Below the pieces are notes generated by a model. The model searched no databases and was not told the origin of the DNA. It saw only the letters and a list, made by a program, of their open reading frames with translations. The translations under genes were made by a program, and so were the position numbers. A stretch of 64,000 bases of DNA from Babylonia areolata (Eukaryota; Mollusca; Gastropoda; Neogastropoda; Buccinidae): positions 13,740,640 through 13,804,639 of the forward strand of contig NC_134878.1 of the NCBI RefSeq assembly GCF_041734735.1, written 5' to 3'. Positions 30,260-64,000 of this stretch are shown one piece after another (positions within the stretch are counted from its first letter, which is position 1; every line of letters begins with the position of its first letter).

Positions 30260-32081
30260 TAGAGTGTCAAGCTTTTGACCTGCCTCACTGTGACAGCGTT
30301 GAGGAAGTAGGAGGGAAGGGCTTTAAAACATCTCTTTACTTCTGCCAGAGTGTTTTGCAGCGGTACAGTATTTTCTAGAAGAGAGACAACATTACAAAAA
30401 AAATTATTATTCTTCCTTGACTCGGTGTAGATTCATTGGGGCACTGCACAGAAGAACTGTTCTCCAGATTCCCCCAGTTCCATTGGTTGTGTGTTAAAAA
30501 CTGCTATATGGATGATATTTCCTTTGTTTTGTAAGCAAAGAAAAAGAAGATGTGACCCAGTACTCTGCATATTCAACATTCTGATTAACATTAAAGAGTT
30601 TTCCTCTGTGGTTGGCATCCAGGAAGAAGAATCATAACAAGCCATTCCTTTGACAAGAATTTTGCTCGAGTTGATTATTGTCTGTACATTAATACCAAGA
30701 TATTTTGCTTGCTGAGTACATTAAAACAAATTTTTGGAGTTCAAATTGTTGCCTTAAGTCCTTTCAGTCACAGTGACTGTATTTATGATGATTTTTTTTT
30801 TCTTTCTTCTTTTTTTTCCTTTTTTTTTTTTTTTTTTAATGAAAAAGGTTCCATCAGTATTGTTGTGCTTCTCTCACCATTACTACTGCTGCATTTATTA
30901 CTATTACTGTTTCATGGTTTATTCAAATTATTGTTATTATCATTGCTGTTCTTGTTTTTTTTGTGTGCTCTGCTATTATTCTCCATGTTCTCTAGTTGCT
31001 ATTTTGACTGTTAAGTATCATTATTATTCAAATAATCAAGTAGGATTGTGTGTGTGTGTGTGTGTGTGGCAGCAGGTGTGTCTATATGTATACCTGTTGG
31101 TCATCTCAGTAGCAGCCAGTTATGCTCTTTGTTATGCTATGCTGTCAGTATCTAAATATGATAAGGAGATCTATATATATAGAAAGTTATGAAATCCAGT
31201 GGAACTTTTAAAACTTCTGACTACAACTTTTTGATACTGGTCAAAATCTTTAAAAGGTGTTAGTTGCCATGGATTTCATGATATTGGAAATTTTTCTCAA
31301 TATGTAGAAATGGACTGTGAAAATCAGTTTTATTGGCTGTCCTGCTTTGTTGGTTTGATGTCTTGATTTCTTATTATCGCTTAACATTGACATTGCAAGG
31401 ATCATGAACAAAGCAAAGACAGGGATGTTTCAATGCTGTTAACTACAGTTTTGGGTTCAAAGGTATAAAGTTCTAAGGGTGAGCTTCAGATATCCATCTT
31501 AAAAGTAGCTGGCCATCTGAAATCTGATTCAGAGTTGCACTCGTTTGTTAGAACAGTAACTTCCTATCCCTTCAGATGTTTTGTTTGTTTATTTTTTGTT
31601 GTTGATTTTTGTTATTGTTGTTTTGTTTTTAGTTGTTGTTGGTTGGGTTTTTTTTTTTTTTTGGGGGGGGTTTGTTTTTTTTTTTGTTTTTTGTTTTTGG
31701 TTTTTTTTAGTTTCTTCACAAGTAGAAGCATGACATTAATCATCAGTCATGCTTGTATCAGTCTATCAACATATGTCTGAAAATTGTGACCAGTTGTGGG
31801 GCACTTCGGCCTCACAAAAGACTATGGTTCAGGTGAATCTTTTTGCAGCTTTTTGGACCCAAACCAAATTCTCATTTGAAAAGAAAATATGTTTACTGTC
31901 AGTATAATTCCAAGATATTTCTGAATGGCCCATGTGTTTTACTGTAGTTTACCTTGTTAAGTTTTTGTTTTGATCCATCAACAGTGAATATCACTTCTCA
32001 GGTTTTGTATGAAATTTCTTTCACAACAATTTCAAAAGACAGCCCAGTTCACTTACTGCATTACTGTAATCTTCCAAAAAA

Positions 32082-32152
<71 letters not shown>

Positions 32153-34390
32153 ATACAGTATACTTACTGACCTACTTACTTTCTTTCTTACTTTGGGGGT
32201 TGTTAACAGGGCTGAGTGAGTTGTTAATTAGTTACTAGTTGTAGGAAGCGAGAAACAGAAGCCAGAAAGATGTTTTCATACATGTCTGTCAATTTTGAGT
32301 CACTTTTATGACCAGTCTTAAAATGTTGATACTTGACAATTTTATGTATGGAAGAAATCTGGGTGTTTATGGTTCACAGTGAAAACAATACTGTTTATTT
32401 CAAATTCTTCTCTCTTTTTTTTTTCTTTTTCTTTTTGTGACCGTGCTGATTAAAATAAACAAAACAAAATTAAGTCAACAACTTTTTTATATTTTTATGA
32501 AGACAGTTCATGGAAAAGACATTGATAGTGTTCATTGTTTTGAATAAACAAGGCAAACTGGCAATGTTTGATCAGCTGTTTTGATGACTTAATGAATACA
32601 CCATTAGATGTTGGGTTTCCATGGCTGTATGGTTTTGTTTATAATGTAGTTCTTGACCAAAAAAGAAAAAAATGTATCTGTGATGGCACAAGATAAAATG
32701 GACTCTGTTGTTCATTGGGATGTTAACAGGATAATCATGCATTTTCCCTTTTCTTCAAATGGGTTGTGTTCATGTGGTGTGTGTTAGTGGGTATTTGTAT
32801 GTGTATAAGTGTTTGTGTGTATAGCAGGATACTTGTGCATTTTCCCTTCTTCTAATGCATTGTGTTTGTCCGGTGTGTGTTAGTAGGTATTAGTATGAGT
32901 GTGTGTGTGTGTGTGTGTGTGTAAAGACAGAGGTGTTATTCACACTTCTGTTCCAGTCTACTTGTAACTTTTTGCAGCAACCTCACAAAGAATTCTTGTT
33001 CAAGACCAACAAAAAAAAAAAAAAAAAAAAAGAAAGAAAAAAAAAGATGAAAAAGAAATGTGTACACACATACCAAAATACAGGAAACTGTTAAAAATGA
33101 ATGAAAAGGATATTTGTTCATGTCTTTTTTCTGTGTTAGTTTGGCAAGCACTAAAACCAGTTTCTTTGCACTGCCTCTGTCGCCCCAGCACCCACCCCCC
33201 CTCCCCCCATGCCTCCCTCATCCTACCCCAGTACTTTCACCACCACCACCCCCCCCCACCCCACCACCACCACCATCCTCTGTCATACAGCCCTCCATCC
33301 CTGCACTCCCATGGAAATGCGTGGATGTGGTGTGGTGTGGTGTGGTGTGTGTATGAGTGTGTTTTTAAGATATTAATGATGATGTTACTGAGAATGAGAT
33401 TGAAAACAATACCACTTTGCTTTTGCTGTCTTTTTTTTTCATGTTATGCATCTGTTGAACCTCCTGTTTTTCTTTTTTCTGTTTGTTTGTTTTTTTAAAT
33501 TGTTTTATCAGGACATGCATGTGTTTGTAGTAGAACTGAATTTAGTACTTAGAGAAGTTGTAATTATAGTCATCACCATTGTACAGAATGGGCATATACA
33601 TATGTAATCTAGTCTCCTTTTCCACGTCAGCAACACTTGCAGGGTGGGTGGGGGAGGTGGAAGGGGGGGGAGTGTATAGTCGAAGCCAGGTCTACATGAT
33701 GTGAGATGTACAAGAAATGTTTAGGCTTAGTCTGCATTTTAGAGCTGTTTGTTATGCCCCCTTTTTGTGTAAGTGTTTGCCTTGAAAACTCCCGAACTAT
33801 AGACAGGCAGCATTGTTTTACTTTTAGGGGGGAAATCCTTTAACTTGTCCTGTACTTTCAAATCCCAGATATTTAAAACTTAAGCGTGTGTGTAAATTGA
33901 GTCTGCTTTTATTCAGTTCCATTTTGAGTCCATATGATTTGGACAACACAACAACAACAACAACAACAACAACAAAATATATATATATATATACACATAT
34001 ATAACAAAAGAATTTTAGATATAATGTTGTTTATCAGATAGAAGATTGGGGAATGGAGTGAATGGTTAAAAAGAAAAAAAAAAGTTGTTTTAAGTGTAGA
34101 AATTGTTGTTTTTAGTGATTTTACTTTTCTTTTATATGCATATGCACATGCACACAATGTACATTCATGCATCAACAAACCTTACATACAGGTACACACA
34201 TGCATGTGTACACACATATGTGATATTTTGCATGAGTCAGTGCACAGATAATGAATTAAATGCCTGGTATGTAAAGTGTCTCTGACCTTTCCCAACGTCC
34301 CCCCCCGCAAAAAAAAAGTGGTGCAGTGTTATTTCTGTTACCACCTCCATGTGTCCGTTCAACCTTGCCACCAGAAAACACATACACACG

Positions 34391-34425
<35 letters not shown>

Positions 34426-34490
34426 GCGCACACACACAATTGTATGTGCGCACACGCACGCACACACACACAACTATATGAGCACGTGTG

Positions 34491-34529
<39 letters not shown>

Positions 34530-35260
34530 GAAGATGTGGATTGTTGAATATAGACATGTAAGGTGTGTGTCACCCACATGTCAAAAAACGATAGCGTCTT
34601 GTGCCTCAAGGCAAAAGCAATGTCACATGAGTAAATGATCAGAACGCCATATGTAATTCAACAACACTGCTTTGACATAACAGTTCAAAGTCTCATAAGC
34701 TTTGTGAACCGTTTCTTTTTTGACATGGATGACATTTTGAATTCATTAGTGTAATGCATGAATAATGTGTGTGGGCATGATCTAAGAAGCCAGTGTGTCA
34801 CTGCTCTGTTGTGGAGATTGGTGCAGGCATGGTTGTTTACATTTGTGTCCATGCATTATGTGTTATTGTGATTCTCATTCTCTCTCTCTCTCTCACTGTG
34901 TGTGTGTGTGTCTCTGTCTGTCTGTCCATGTGTCTGACTCAGTCTTTGTTTCTCTCTGTCCCTCTGTGCCTGATTGCATGTGATTACTCATTTAGTTTTA
35001 AAGGGAGGTTGGGTTGTTTTTTTGTTGTTGTTGTTTTGTTTCTTCCCTGCAACTATTTGTATGTCATTCCCTCTCATTTCTGTACAGAGACAAATATTTA
35101 TAACTGATCTTATTTTATGAGTCGAACTGATTCTGGTAGGTACTATTTCTGATTATAAAGATTATCAAATGTGGGGATGCACTTTGTTGAATTGCTTTTA
35201 TGTGGTAAAGAGCCACTAAGGATGTTTGATTTGAGCAAGCCATGCCACTTTTTTTCTTTT

Positions 35261-35357
<97 letters not shown>

Positions 35358-35735
35358 CACCAGTTCTTTAGATGTTTTTATGCAGAATTCAAAGTCAGCT
35401 GCCTAGTGGGTTCTTTTGTCGAGGAGTCATTTACATTAGGTGATTTATGCGACATTTGTATTTTAAAACTTCTTTGCCAGGCATATTATCCTTTGATCAG
35501 ATGACGATGATGTTTGTGTATGTGTGTGTGTGTGTTTGCAACTTTTTGACCTTTTGCTGAAAAGCAAACCAACCCTGCAATGGAAAGTACAGCCATACAA
35601 AGCAGCTGGTACTGTAAGGCTTAATTTAAAGTACCTCACAAAATCAGACTTCATGGTGTGAAAAACATGCACGCATGCATGCATTTACTATCTAAATTAT
35701 CTGTCACTCCAACAGTATAGCATATCTGTCACTCC

Positions 35736-35787
<52 letters not shown>

Positions 35788-36511
35788 AACCAACCCATAT
35801 TACACTCCTTTCAAATCTCACATTTTCTCTCCCTCTCTCTTTCTCAGTGTCTGCCCCCCACACCCTTCACTCTGTGTCTGTGTGTGTGCATGTGCATGAG
35901 AGGGAGAGAGAGATTGGGAATACTCCAAATGTGTTTCTTTGCAAAATATATGTGAACAGTATAGGTGTTTTGATCATGTTTTAATGGTGAGACATTACTG
36001 AATATATTTTGACTCCATACATTTTAATTGTATATAATGCGTTATATGGTAAATAAATTTAGTTTGTTACTCTTCCTGATTGTCTTATTCTTTTTTAGTG
36101 TGTGTGTGTGTGTGCATTTCTATTGTGTTTATTTGTGACTTTATCCCTGTGCTGACATCTTCCAATGATCAAGACAAACTACCTTTGATTTGATTTTATC
36201 CTTTCTTTTCTGTATCTTTCTTTTCTGTATCTGTTGCTTCTTCTCTCTGTTGCCCCTCCTCTGGAGATGCTGGGGGCAGCTTTCAGTGAAAAAAATAATA
36301 TCCACATATTCTGGAAATAATGTGTAAGAAATGTCTTCTTTTCAGTGTTTTGAATTCTTTTTTGATACATTGTTTTCACTGTTATTCATGGTTGCCATAT
36401 ACACAAGTGACATTGCTGTCCCACTGTTATGCACACACATGCACATGCACACAGACACACACACACACACACACATAATCACACACACACACACATGCAT
36501 AATCACACACA

Positions 36512-36549
<38 letters not shown>

Positions 36550-37900
36550 TTCCTTTGTCCAAAATGACAAAACTTCCTGGAACATCTTTCAAAAGATTAT
36601 TATTTTGACATTGCGCCTGCTCAAATTGAGTACTGATAATAGCCCTCAACACAAGCACTCCCATTGGCAAAGCAGTTGCTCTTGTCTAAAAGAAGCTTGA
36701 AAACAAAGCATCTTTCTAAAAAGGTCATTAATATTTTTATCATGCAACAACTGATAGGCTTCCTCAGATCAATTCCGAACACATATTTCATCTCTGATGG
36801 CAGACTGTCAGAATAAAAAATTTTTTTAAAATTGTTTGAAGTCAAGGTTCACCAGTCTCACCAGCCACAGCTAATCGTTCTGTACTTGGAATTTTTTTAA
36901 GAGTGCCCCCCAGTCTCATCCCCATCCACCAGTACAGATACAGGGATGGTTATCCACAGAATACATGAAATGGATCATTTCACTGACTCAAAAGACTTCA
37001 TAGATTTGAATATCAGTTTTACAATGAAAAAGGATGTAGGAAAACTGAACTTAAAGATGCACAGGTACATGTTTTGAATAACCACCAAACCTATGGGTCT
37101 CTGCAAACCTACACACACGACACAGACAAATACAGCTGCAAGTAGCAATATATTCAAACAATGCACCATGTACACCATAAACAAATAATAACACTCATAA
37201 ACCTTTGGTAGTCTCTCTCTGGGGTCAAAAATGACAGACCGCATTTTACTCCAGGCACGTGTTTGAGATGTATCACTCAGAACCCACATGATATTGCCAA
37301 TATGATAAAAATAATCTTTCTCTTGGTCTATGGTGTGTGTTCATGGTTCTGTTTAACATATTTACACTGAAAATCAAATTGGACAAACAAAAAATGTGTG
37401 TGTACACATGCCAATTAAGTACGATTCCAGCAACTGTGAAGCAGGTTTCTTGACATCACAAGAAATGTACACTGTCTGCAATATTTGACAATAATACATA
37501 CAGAGTATCAGGTTTAACTGGCTTTGTTCAGGTTCATCAGATAGGAGTAAAGCATGAACCCAGGAAAGTTGGTGAAATGCATGTGTCAACACCAGATGTT
37601 TAGCCCCTCAACTCCTCTTTTTCGCCCTCTCTCTCTCTCTCTCTCTCTCTGTGTGACATGACAGCAGATCTCACATGCTGCATGCATTATTTATGATAAG
37701 ACTCATGGATGAAAACCCAAGTCCATAGCCATGGGCAGGATCAAAATTATGCAAACAATTGTATTGATTCAAAGTGGCAGGGGAGTTCACAAAAACCGAC
37801 CCCATTAATGGTATATACTTGTACATATGTGACATTATGGATCGATTGAGACAGGTACGTTTCACGTGGATTACTGCTGCACGATACCCAGCGCTTATAA
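30260..37900. other. long gene-free stretch rich in simple repeats
   Basis: Contains poly-T tracts (30800-30840, 31650-31710), (GT)n(AT)n at 32086-32150, a two-unit repeat at 32735-32905, poly-A at 33012-33050, a C-rich stretch at 33185-33290, CA/CG tracts at 34380-34527, (AT)n(GT)n at 35264-35352, (CA)n at 35739-35786 and 36446-36546, and (CT)n near 37628-37650. No exon with credible boundaries and coding sense was found on either strand. Confidence 0.6.
35264..35352. repeat. (AT)n(GT)n compound microsatellite
   Basis: About 50 bases of AT dinucleotides run without a break into about 40 bases of GT. A similar GT/AT compound occurs at 32086-32150. Confidence 0.95.
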
Positions 37901-38026
37901 CAATTATACGCGAGGTTTTACCAAGCACACATGCAAAGAAAATCCAAGAAGAGAGTTCAGGAACTAGTTACCGCCCTTATTCGTTCTTCTTACGAAACTA
38001 CCATGAATAGTCCCGTAGCAGCAATC

Positions 38027-58720
<20,694 letters not shown>

Positions 58721-60092
58721 GTATCACTGGACATGCTTGACTTCTTGTTCCACAAGGTGATTGATTGTATTTGAATCAGTTCCCACCATTGTCACTCACA
58801 TCATACTGCTCTGCTTTGTTGTTTTTTTCTTATTATTTAGCATTTGTATTGTATTTAGGGTTGAGATATTGTATCTAGGGTTGAGATAGATACACCTTGC
58901 TTGTTTAGCCGTTCATTTACAGCATGGTAATCATGATTAGTTTTAATCATTACCAGCCACTCATTCTAGCCTGGAAATTTAATGCTGTTTTTAGGCGAGA
59001 GAAAAGCAGTGTGTATCATGTGGACAGCAAATGTCACAGACTGTGCAACAGATTTGTTTTGTTTCTTGTTAACTTTGTTTTTGTTTTGGTGAACTCATTT
59101 TAGAGTGTAATTAATCTTCTGAACTGAAATGCAGAAACAGAATCGTCAGGAAAGTATCAGTTTATTTGATCTGGCTGAGGAGACGTGTGTGTGTGTGCGC
59201 ATGCATGACATTGCATGTGAGGGGATGTTTGAGGATGGAGACAAGAATCCAGGAGGTGAGAAGAGAGGGAATGGGACAAGAGCTGTATATACAGATTAAA
59301 GAAATGTATATTTTTATGTGAACATTTACTTTTGATTTTTATACATATGCGTGGTTGAAAAAACAGTTACCCTGTTGGGGATTGAGTAGTAGTATGTACA
59401 GTGAATGTTTTTGTAAGGGGTTGGTAGGTGGTGAGATTTACGGGAGCAGACTGTGCAAGAGATAGCATGATTTATTTTCAGGTGTTTGGCTGTCGTGAAG
59501 CACTGTTTTTCCTTATTTCATTGCTTTCCTTTGCATCACCTTTTCCAGAGGCCGAATGACTGAAAATTTCAGCCCAATACGTCCTTTTTGTTTTCATGGC
59601 TTTTAGCATTCACAGTTTGACTAAAATTTAGCTTGTTCAGAGTTTTGATATAAGAGGAAAAACCTTCCAGGTTCACGCACGATTCCTGCTGTTGAAGATG
59701 CCAGGATGGTGGAGGGAGGATGGGGAGTGATGGGGGTGACCAGTACATATATAACAATGCAAATTATTTTGCCTACCATCATCAAGGATAGTAACATGTG
59801 AAAGGATGGCTGTGTTGACAGGCATGGGGGCGATGGAGACTGCACCTTGCCAGCAGTGAACGTGCCAGCCAGCTCTTCCCACCTCCTGGGATAACGGCTG
59901 GCCTGCAGGATCTGTCATCATCAGCACAGCTGTGAGGAGTGATGCATCATCCATCTTCGTTCTCACCGCTCAGTATTCTTCCCTGCTCCTGTCTGCCATC
60001 GTTGTGGTGTGGTCAGCTGGACTGTAAGCAACAGTGACAAGTGTCTGCCACTGTTGTGGAACAAGAAAAGTGTACGGTGTATGCTTTTATCT

Positions 60093-60132
<40 letters not shown>

Positions 60133-60911
60133 CTTTGTGGCCCTAGTTTTTGTGTATTTATTATGAATGCTGTATACATTTACATGATATATTTAATCAT
60201 GGGTTTTGAAGGTACCAGTATGCCTTTTTTTAATGATTTAAATGTCTGTGCTTTTCAAGAGTGTATTTAACTTGTGCATTCATTGATTTTGGCATTTTAT
60301 AAAATTAACACGTCCTGCGATTGCTTTGATCAAAACTTTGTTATATTTGTGTGGAGGAAAATGTTTTATGTTTCCAGCTGCCTTTCACTTTTTTTTGTTT
60401 ATTTTGAATGATCAAATTCATGAATTGCATCTTACAGAATGCTTTCAAGTTCAATAGATATGAATTCAATGAACACATGACGACTTTGCATTGCTCTTTT
60501 CATCACATGTATATGAGCATGTGCCACAGAAGAGATTAACATTGTAAACACTCATGTCAGGAAAATGTATTTTATGTCATTTGCAAGAAAATAGTGGAAA
60601 AGACATCACATTGTCATGAAGCACCCTTTCCCTCCATTCCACTCTCGGAAGTCCTTCCCTTTGTGGCAATAATGAAATGAGATGCAGATTTTTATCATTT
60701 GTACGTGAAATGAACAAAAAACATTCATTCTCTCTTTTTTTTTCTTTCTTTACCAACAAGAGATTCAGAATATACATGTCCGAAAGAATTATAATTTCGT
60801 GATGGTGGAACTCTTGGTGGAGTCTCCTATGCCTCACTGACATCTTTCTCAGATGGTTCAAGGCCTGTTCTGCACATTAGATTTTTGATAAAGTCAAGAC
60901 ATTCGCTGAAA

Positions 60912-60978
60912 ATGTGGTGTAGTTTGTGTGGATCAGTCCGCACAATCTGACACCACCTTGAAGCTGAAACTCAGATGC
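60912..60978 (-). mobile_element. SINE fragment (type C)
   Basis: The minus strand reads GAGTTTCAGCTTCAAGGTGG then TGTCAGATTGTGCGGACTGA. Confidence 0.6.
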
Positions 60979-61709
60979 TGCGAAAATGATCGACAACAGA
61001 AAATGAAGCCTTGAACAGTGATTTTGTACATTTGCACATGCCTGTTACTTGTTAGTATATAAGCTTGTTATTTTGTTGTTTGTTCTAAGTTGGTTCCCTC
61101 TTCCCCACCCTTTTTTTTTTTCTTCCATCTTCCCATGTTTTTCACTGTGACTGTATTGTAGTTGGTTGGGAGATTTTGTGTGTGTGTGTGTGATCTGTTG
61201 GCATAATCATTATTATCTGTATATTCAATCATACATTCATTTGATGCTATGCTTGCTTTTTTTCGTTTCTACTTTAAATTCTTCTTTTTGATAAAATTGC
61301 TGTGAATTGTGAATATCACTGCATAGAAACAGATGACATGCAGAAAAGAATGCTGTCTGTTAGTCTATTTTCTTTTCAAAACTGGAGTGTTCGGCCTGTG
61401 TGTATTCATGCTATGTGAGCGGATATCAAGTGGGAACAAAAGACTTTCACTTTTTCTTGCAGCCTTCTGGTGCTCTGAAAGTGACGTATGGGTGGTGGTT
61501 GTGCTATTTGGAACGCTTGTGTGTAAGAATATGTTTGATTATGAAAGCTTTTAAATGTCAAGTTTGAAAATATATTTTCAATATATAGGCTTATAAATTG
61601 TTGAAATGTCATCCAATACATTTATGTACTTCTGTGTGTGCATGTGTGTGTGTGCACATACTAAAGTAACAAAAAGTGATCTGAAATCTCGTGGTGATTC
61701 TCCTTTATC

Positions 61710-61715
61710 AATAAA
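61710..61715 (+). promoter_or_regulatory. candidate SPTLC1 polyadenylation signal
   Basis: AATAAA followed by GT-rich sequence about 40-60 bases later. It is one of several hexamers, so the choice is uncertain. Confidence 0.35.
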
Positions 61716-62332
61716 TGTGTACAATCATTAAAAATTGTCATATAATCTACTAGCTGCTGGTGTAGGTCTCTGTGTGTGAGTGTTTCTAATAAAACTGATA
61801 AAATAAAAAAAATTTTCAAAGGCAAAAATGAAACTAAGAAGTGTAAGAAAGACTGAACAAGAAGAATGGGTTCAACTCAAAAGTATTCAATTTATGAAAA
61901 GATTCCGATGACTCAAAAATAATCCTGCTAGAGCAACTCATCAATATAAAAGAAGAAACAAAAGCCACACAGCTGTATTCCAATAGATCAAATTGCCCAC
62001 CGTCATTTTCACCTCACTTCAAAACTTAAGGTCTTTTACTCAAAGCCAACGATATCCCACTTACATAATTATTTCCTCACCCAAAGCTGTAAATTTCCAG
62101 TCCATCAGGAAAAACTTAAACCACATAAAACATGAGGTAAGGGGCTAGCCTGCATACTAATTCTGTGTCTTGTGCACATAATGAATACACCACTTATTAC
62201 AAATGCTTCTTGAAGTTGAAGTCTTCTGTCAGTAGCAGACTTTTAATGGGTGCGAGGTGGGGGAAGGGGGCACACTGCTGCCTATATATATTACACATGG
62301 ATGCAATGTGATGACATGTCTCTTTGTTACAC

Positions 62333-62576
62333 AGATTCAAAAGCTGTTTGCAATTTTATTTCACAAAGAAACATTCTTATCTTACAGTGCAAGTCAAACG
62401 CAGCAGTTGTGACTGCTTCAGAATATACAGAACACATTATTTTGTGTCTGGATCTGAAATTTTGTGCTGCTGTTTTCAAATCTATTTCACAAAGGAAACA
62501 TTGCCACTCAACTGCAAGTTAAAAAGGAGCAGCTGTGACTTCTTCAGAAAATATGTACAGAACACGTGAAGTATCT
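62333..62576. repeat. two tandem units of about 120-130 bp
   Basis: Both units contain TTCACAAAGRAACATT, a GCAAGTYAAA block, GCAGYTGTGACTKCTTCAGA and TACAGAACAC. They lie next to the stop codon of the minus-strand gene, in its presumed 3' UTR. Confidence 0.85.
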
Positions 62577-62604
62577 GCATCCACACTGATCGGTTCCCAG
62601 CACT

Positions 62605-62880
62605 TCAGGGTCGCAGGGGAGCAAGGCCAAGTCTGGCCCGCAGTTCGTTGGCTTCCCTTATCTCCATGTCCTCACGGTCCCGCCGGCTGTGAGGACGACC
62701 GCGGTCTTTGTGGTGGTCCCGATCTTTGTCCCTGTGACGACGCTCACGATCCCTGTCCCTGTCCCGCTCGCGCTCACGGACTTGCTTCTCCCTCTCTCTG
62801 TCGCCACGGTCTCGGTGATGGTCCTTCTCTCCTGCGTGTCTGTCACGATCGCTCCTGCTCTTCTTGCTCTTCCTCTTTCT
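62605..62880 (-). CDS. last exon of an Arg/Asp/Glu/His-rich, splicing-factor-like protein
   Basis: Minus-strand acceptor TTTCCAATTTCAG then a frame beginning KRKSKKSRSDRDRHAGEKDH and running through RERERDRDRDRERRHRDKDR to a C terminus EIREANELRARLGLAPLRP and a stop at 62605-62607. Alternating basic/acidic RD/RE/RH dipeptides are typical of nuclear proteins tied to pre-mRNA splicing. The ELRARLGLAPL ending recalls a motif in SART1 and related splicing proteins, but I cannot name the gene. Only the C-terminal part is in the window. Confidence 0.8.
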   Translation of the reverse strand, partial: RKRKSKKSRSDRDRHAGEKDHHRDRGDREREKQVRERERDRDRDRERRHRDKDRDHHKDRGRPHSRRDREDMEIREANELRARLGLAPLRP

Positions 62881-63494
62881 GAAATTGGAAACTCTGCGGC
62901 TAAGATTATGACATGCATATACTTTTGCAGCCAGTCGAAAAATATATATCACTCTAAAGCAATACTGATATATATTTGAAGAACTAATTTAACAATAATG
63001 ATACATTTGAAGCATTATTCTACACAGTACTGATGTTTCAATTAAACAATATTGATACATTTGAAGTATTGTTATCAGTACTGATGTATTTGAAGTAATG
63101 CTTGAATCAATACTGTCAGATCTGAATGTCCTCAATCTTCTTATGCATTAGGAGGAATAATCTCTATCATCTCCATTTCTGATCTGTGTGATGGTCACTG
63201 GCATGCATGGCAATAAAAAGAACAATTTACGCGTTGTAACTGACCAAATATCCTGAAATTTGTTCACGCAATCCATGGTTTGCTGCTATTGGAGAAATTA
63301 GTTTAGAAATATATGCCAAGAAAAACAAACATAACACAAAACTGGCATAGGTAAAATATGAGCACAGCTCTTTGACCAGAATTTGTAAATTCATTCTCTA
63401 TGTACAATGTACACACACTTATAATACCCTTATACACATGCAGGCGAGAACATTCACACACACACACATACTCGAAAGCACATGTAAAGCTTAC

Positions 63495-63522
63495 CTGTCA
63501 TCTTCATCCTTGTGACGCTTTC
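63495..63522 (-). CDS. 28-nt microexon of the same gene
   Basis: On the minus strand GAAAGCGTCACAAGGATGAA then GATGACAG lies between acceptor TTTATTTTGCAG and donor GTAAGC. It reads K-R-H-K-D-E-D-D, and its two trailing bases AG join the A of the next exon to make Arg. Length and phase fit exactly, and composition matches the next exon, so it is a true microexon. Confidence 0.8.
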
Positions 63523-64000
63523 CTGCAAAATAAATCCAAAATGTTACAGACTTTGAATGTCCTTCCCATGCATCCAGTGTACAACGTTTAACATGACTGA
63601 TACAAAAACAAGCAGACAACGGAGAAGGGAAATAGGAAGAAGAGAAAAAGACAAAGCACGTGAGAGGCAGGTGGGAAAGGAGAAAATGAAAACCAGTGAT
63701 CTGGATGCAGAAAACATGGGTGCCAATACAACTGTCAAAGAGGCAGGAGAACCCACCAAGTATAGTGTTCTTATGTCTTCATACACAACCCTCAGAACAG
63801 TATGACACAATGCACAGTGGTATGACAATGCACACAGTGACTTGTACTATACACTTCAATGCTTTTGTTTTCAAATAATAAAATAAGGGGGATAAGTGGC
63901 TTTCAAACTGGAGGTACACTTTCAGTATGTAGTTTTGCTACTAACAAAAGTGAACTTACAAATTGACCAAAATGGAGCTATCTCAATTGGAATGTAGATA
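63523..64000. other. presumed intron of the minus-strand gene
   Basis: AT-rich with a purine-rich stretch at 63605-63700. A plus-strand ORF of 82 codons there has basic composition but no supporting signals. Upstream exons of the minus-strand gene would lie beyond the window. Confidence 0.4.

Larger units (their letters stand above)
58721..61730 (+). other. SPTLC1: probable SPTLC1 3' UTR and flank
   Basis: No further coding exon is required after the stop at 58720. AATAAA hexamers at 61710-61715 and 61788-61793 are candidate poly(A) signals, which would make a UTR of about 3 kb. A long poly-T run sits at 60097-60126 and a type C SINE fragment (minus strand) at 60912-60978. Confidence 0.4.

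Noticed and set aside
36975-37289. 104-codon minus-strand ORF with a hydrophobic middle
   Set aside because: No acceptor, donor or recognisable domain; AT-rich DNA often gives such hydrophobic frames.
59820-60030. Possible extra SPTLC1 exon after the stop (GC-richer stretch after a GTTGACAG-like site)
   Set aside because: The 480-residue product already ends a few residues past the human C terminus, and no clear coding frame continues here.
63557-63805. 82-codon plus-strand basic ORF
   Set aside because: It lies in the presumed intron of the minus-strand gene, is purine-rich low complexity and has no splice or start support.

Overview
The window is eukaryotic nuclear DNA, very probably from a mollusc and most likely a marine gastropod. 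Coding exons are short and lie in long AT-rich introns with GT..AG boundaries. The DNA is full of CA/GT, CT and AT microsatellites. It also carries several tRNA-derived SINE types, RTE-like and CR1/jockey-like LINE pieces and TTAA-flanked MITEs, a mixture I associate with gastropod genomes. The taxon is inferred from repeat style, not from a diagnostic marker.

Layout. 1-489: 3' end of a LINE. 545-1546: degenerate repeat fragment and a satellite tract. 2442-11084 (+): an unidentified gene with at least five exons, its introns holding SINEs, a LINE piece, MITEs and a 2-kb minisatellite. 11.1-20 kb: no gene seen; a LINE tail, a 43-bp minisatellite, microsatellites, a second MITE and a LINE fragment. 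20095-25204 (+): a gene with a 5' untranslated exon and one large exon coding a 783-residue, low-complexity, probably nuclear protein that I do not recognise. A frame-compatible downstream exon at 30050-30252 could give it a membrane-anchored tail. 30.3-38.0 kb: no gene seen. 38027-58720 (+): a complete 15-exon gene for serine palmitoyltransferase subunit 1 (SPTLC1), 480 residues, every exon phase consistent. Its intron 5 holds a full-length RTE-like LINE with an intact 1116-codon ORF and an 18-bp target-site duplication. 62605-63522 (-): the last two exons, one a 28-nt microexon, of an Arg/Asp/Glu/His-rich protein resembling a splicing factor.

Most interesting pattern. In three introns of two unrelated genes the DNA upstream of an exon is a degenerate tandem array whose units copy that exon's own 3' splice site plus its first 12-45 coding bases: unknown gene exon 4411-4538, SPTLC1 exon 6 and SPTLC1 exon 7. 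The arrays are rows of decoy acceptors, some still encoding the same first residues as the true exon. One array was then split by the full-length LINE. The genes do not form a pathway; the window is an ordinary gene neighbourhood reshaped by retroposons and tandem duplication.
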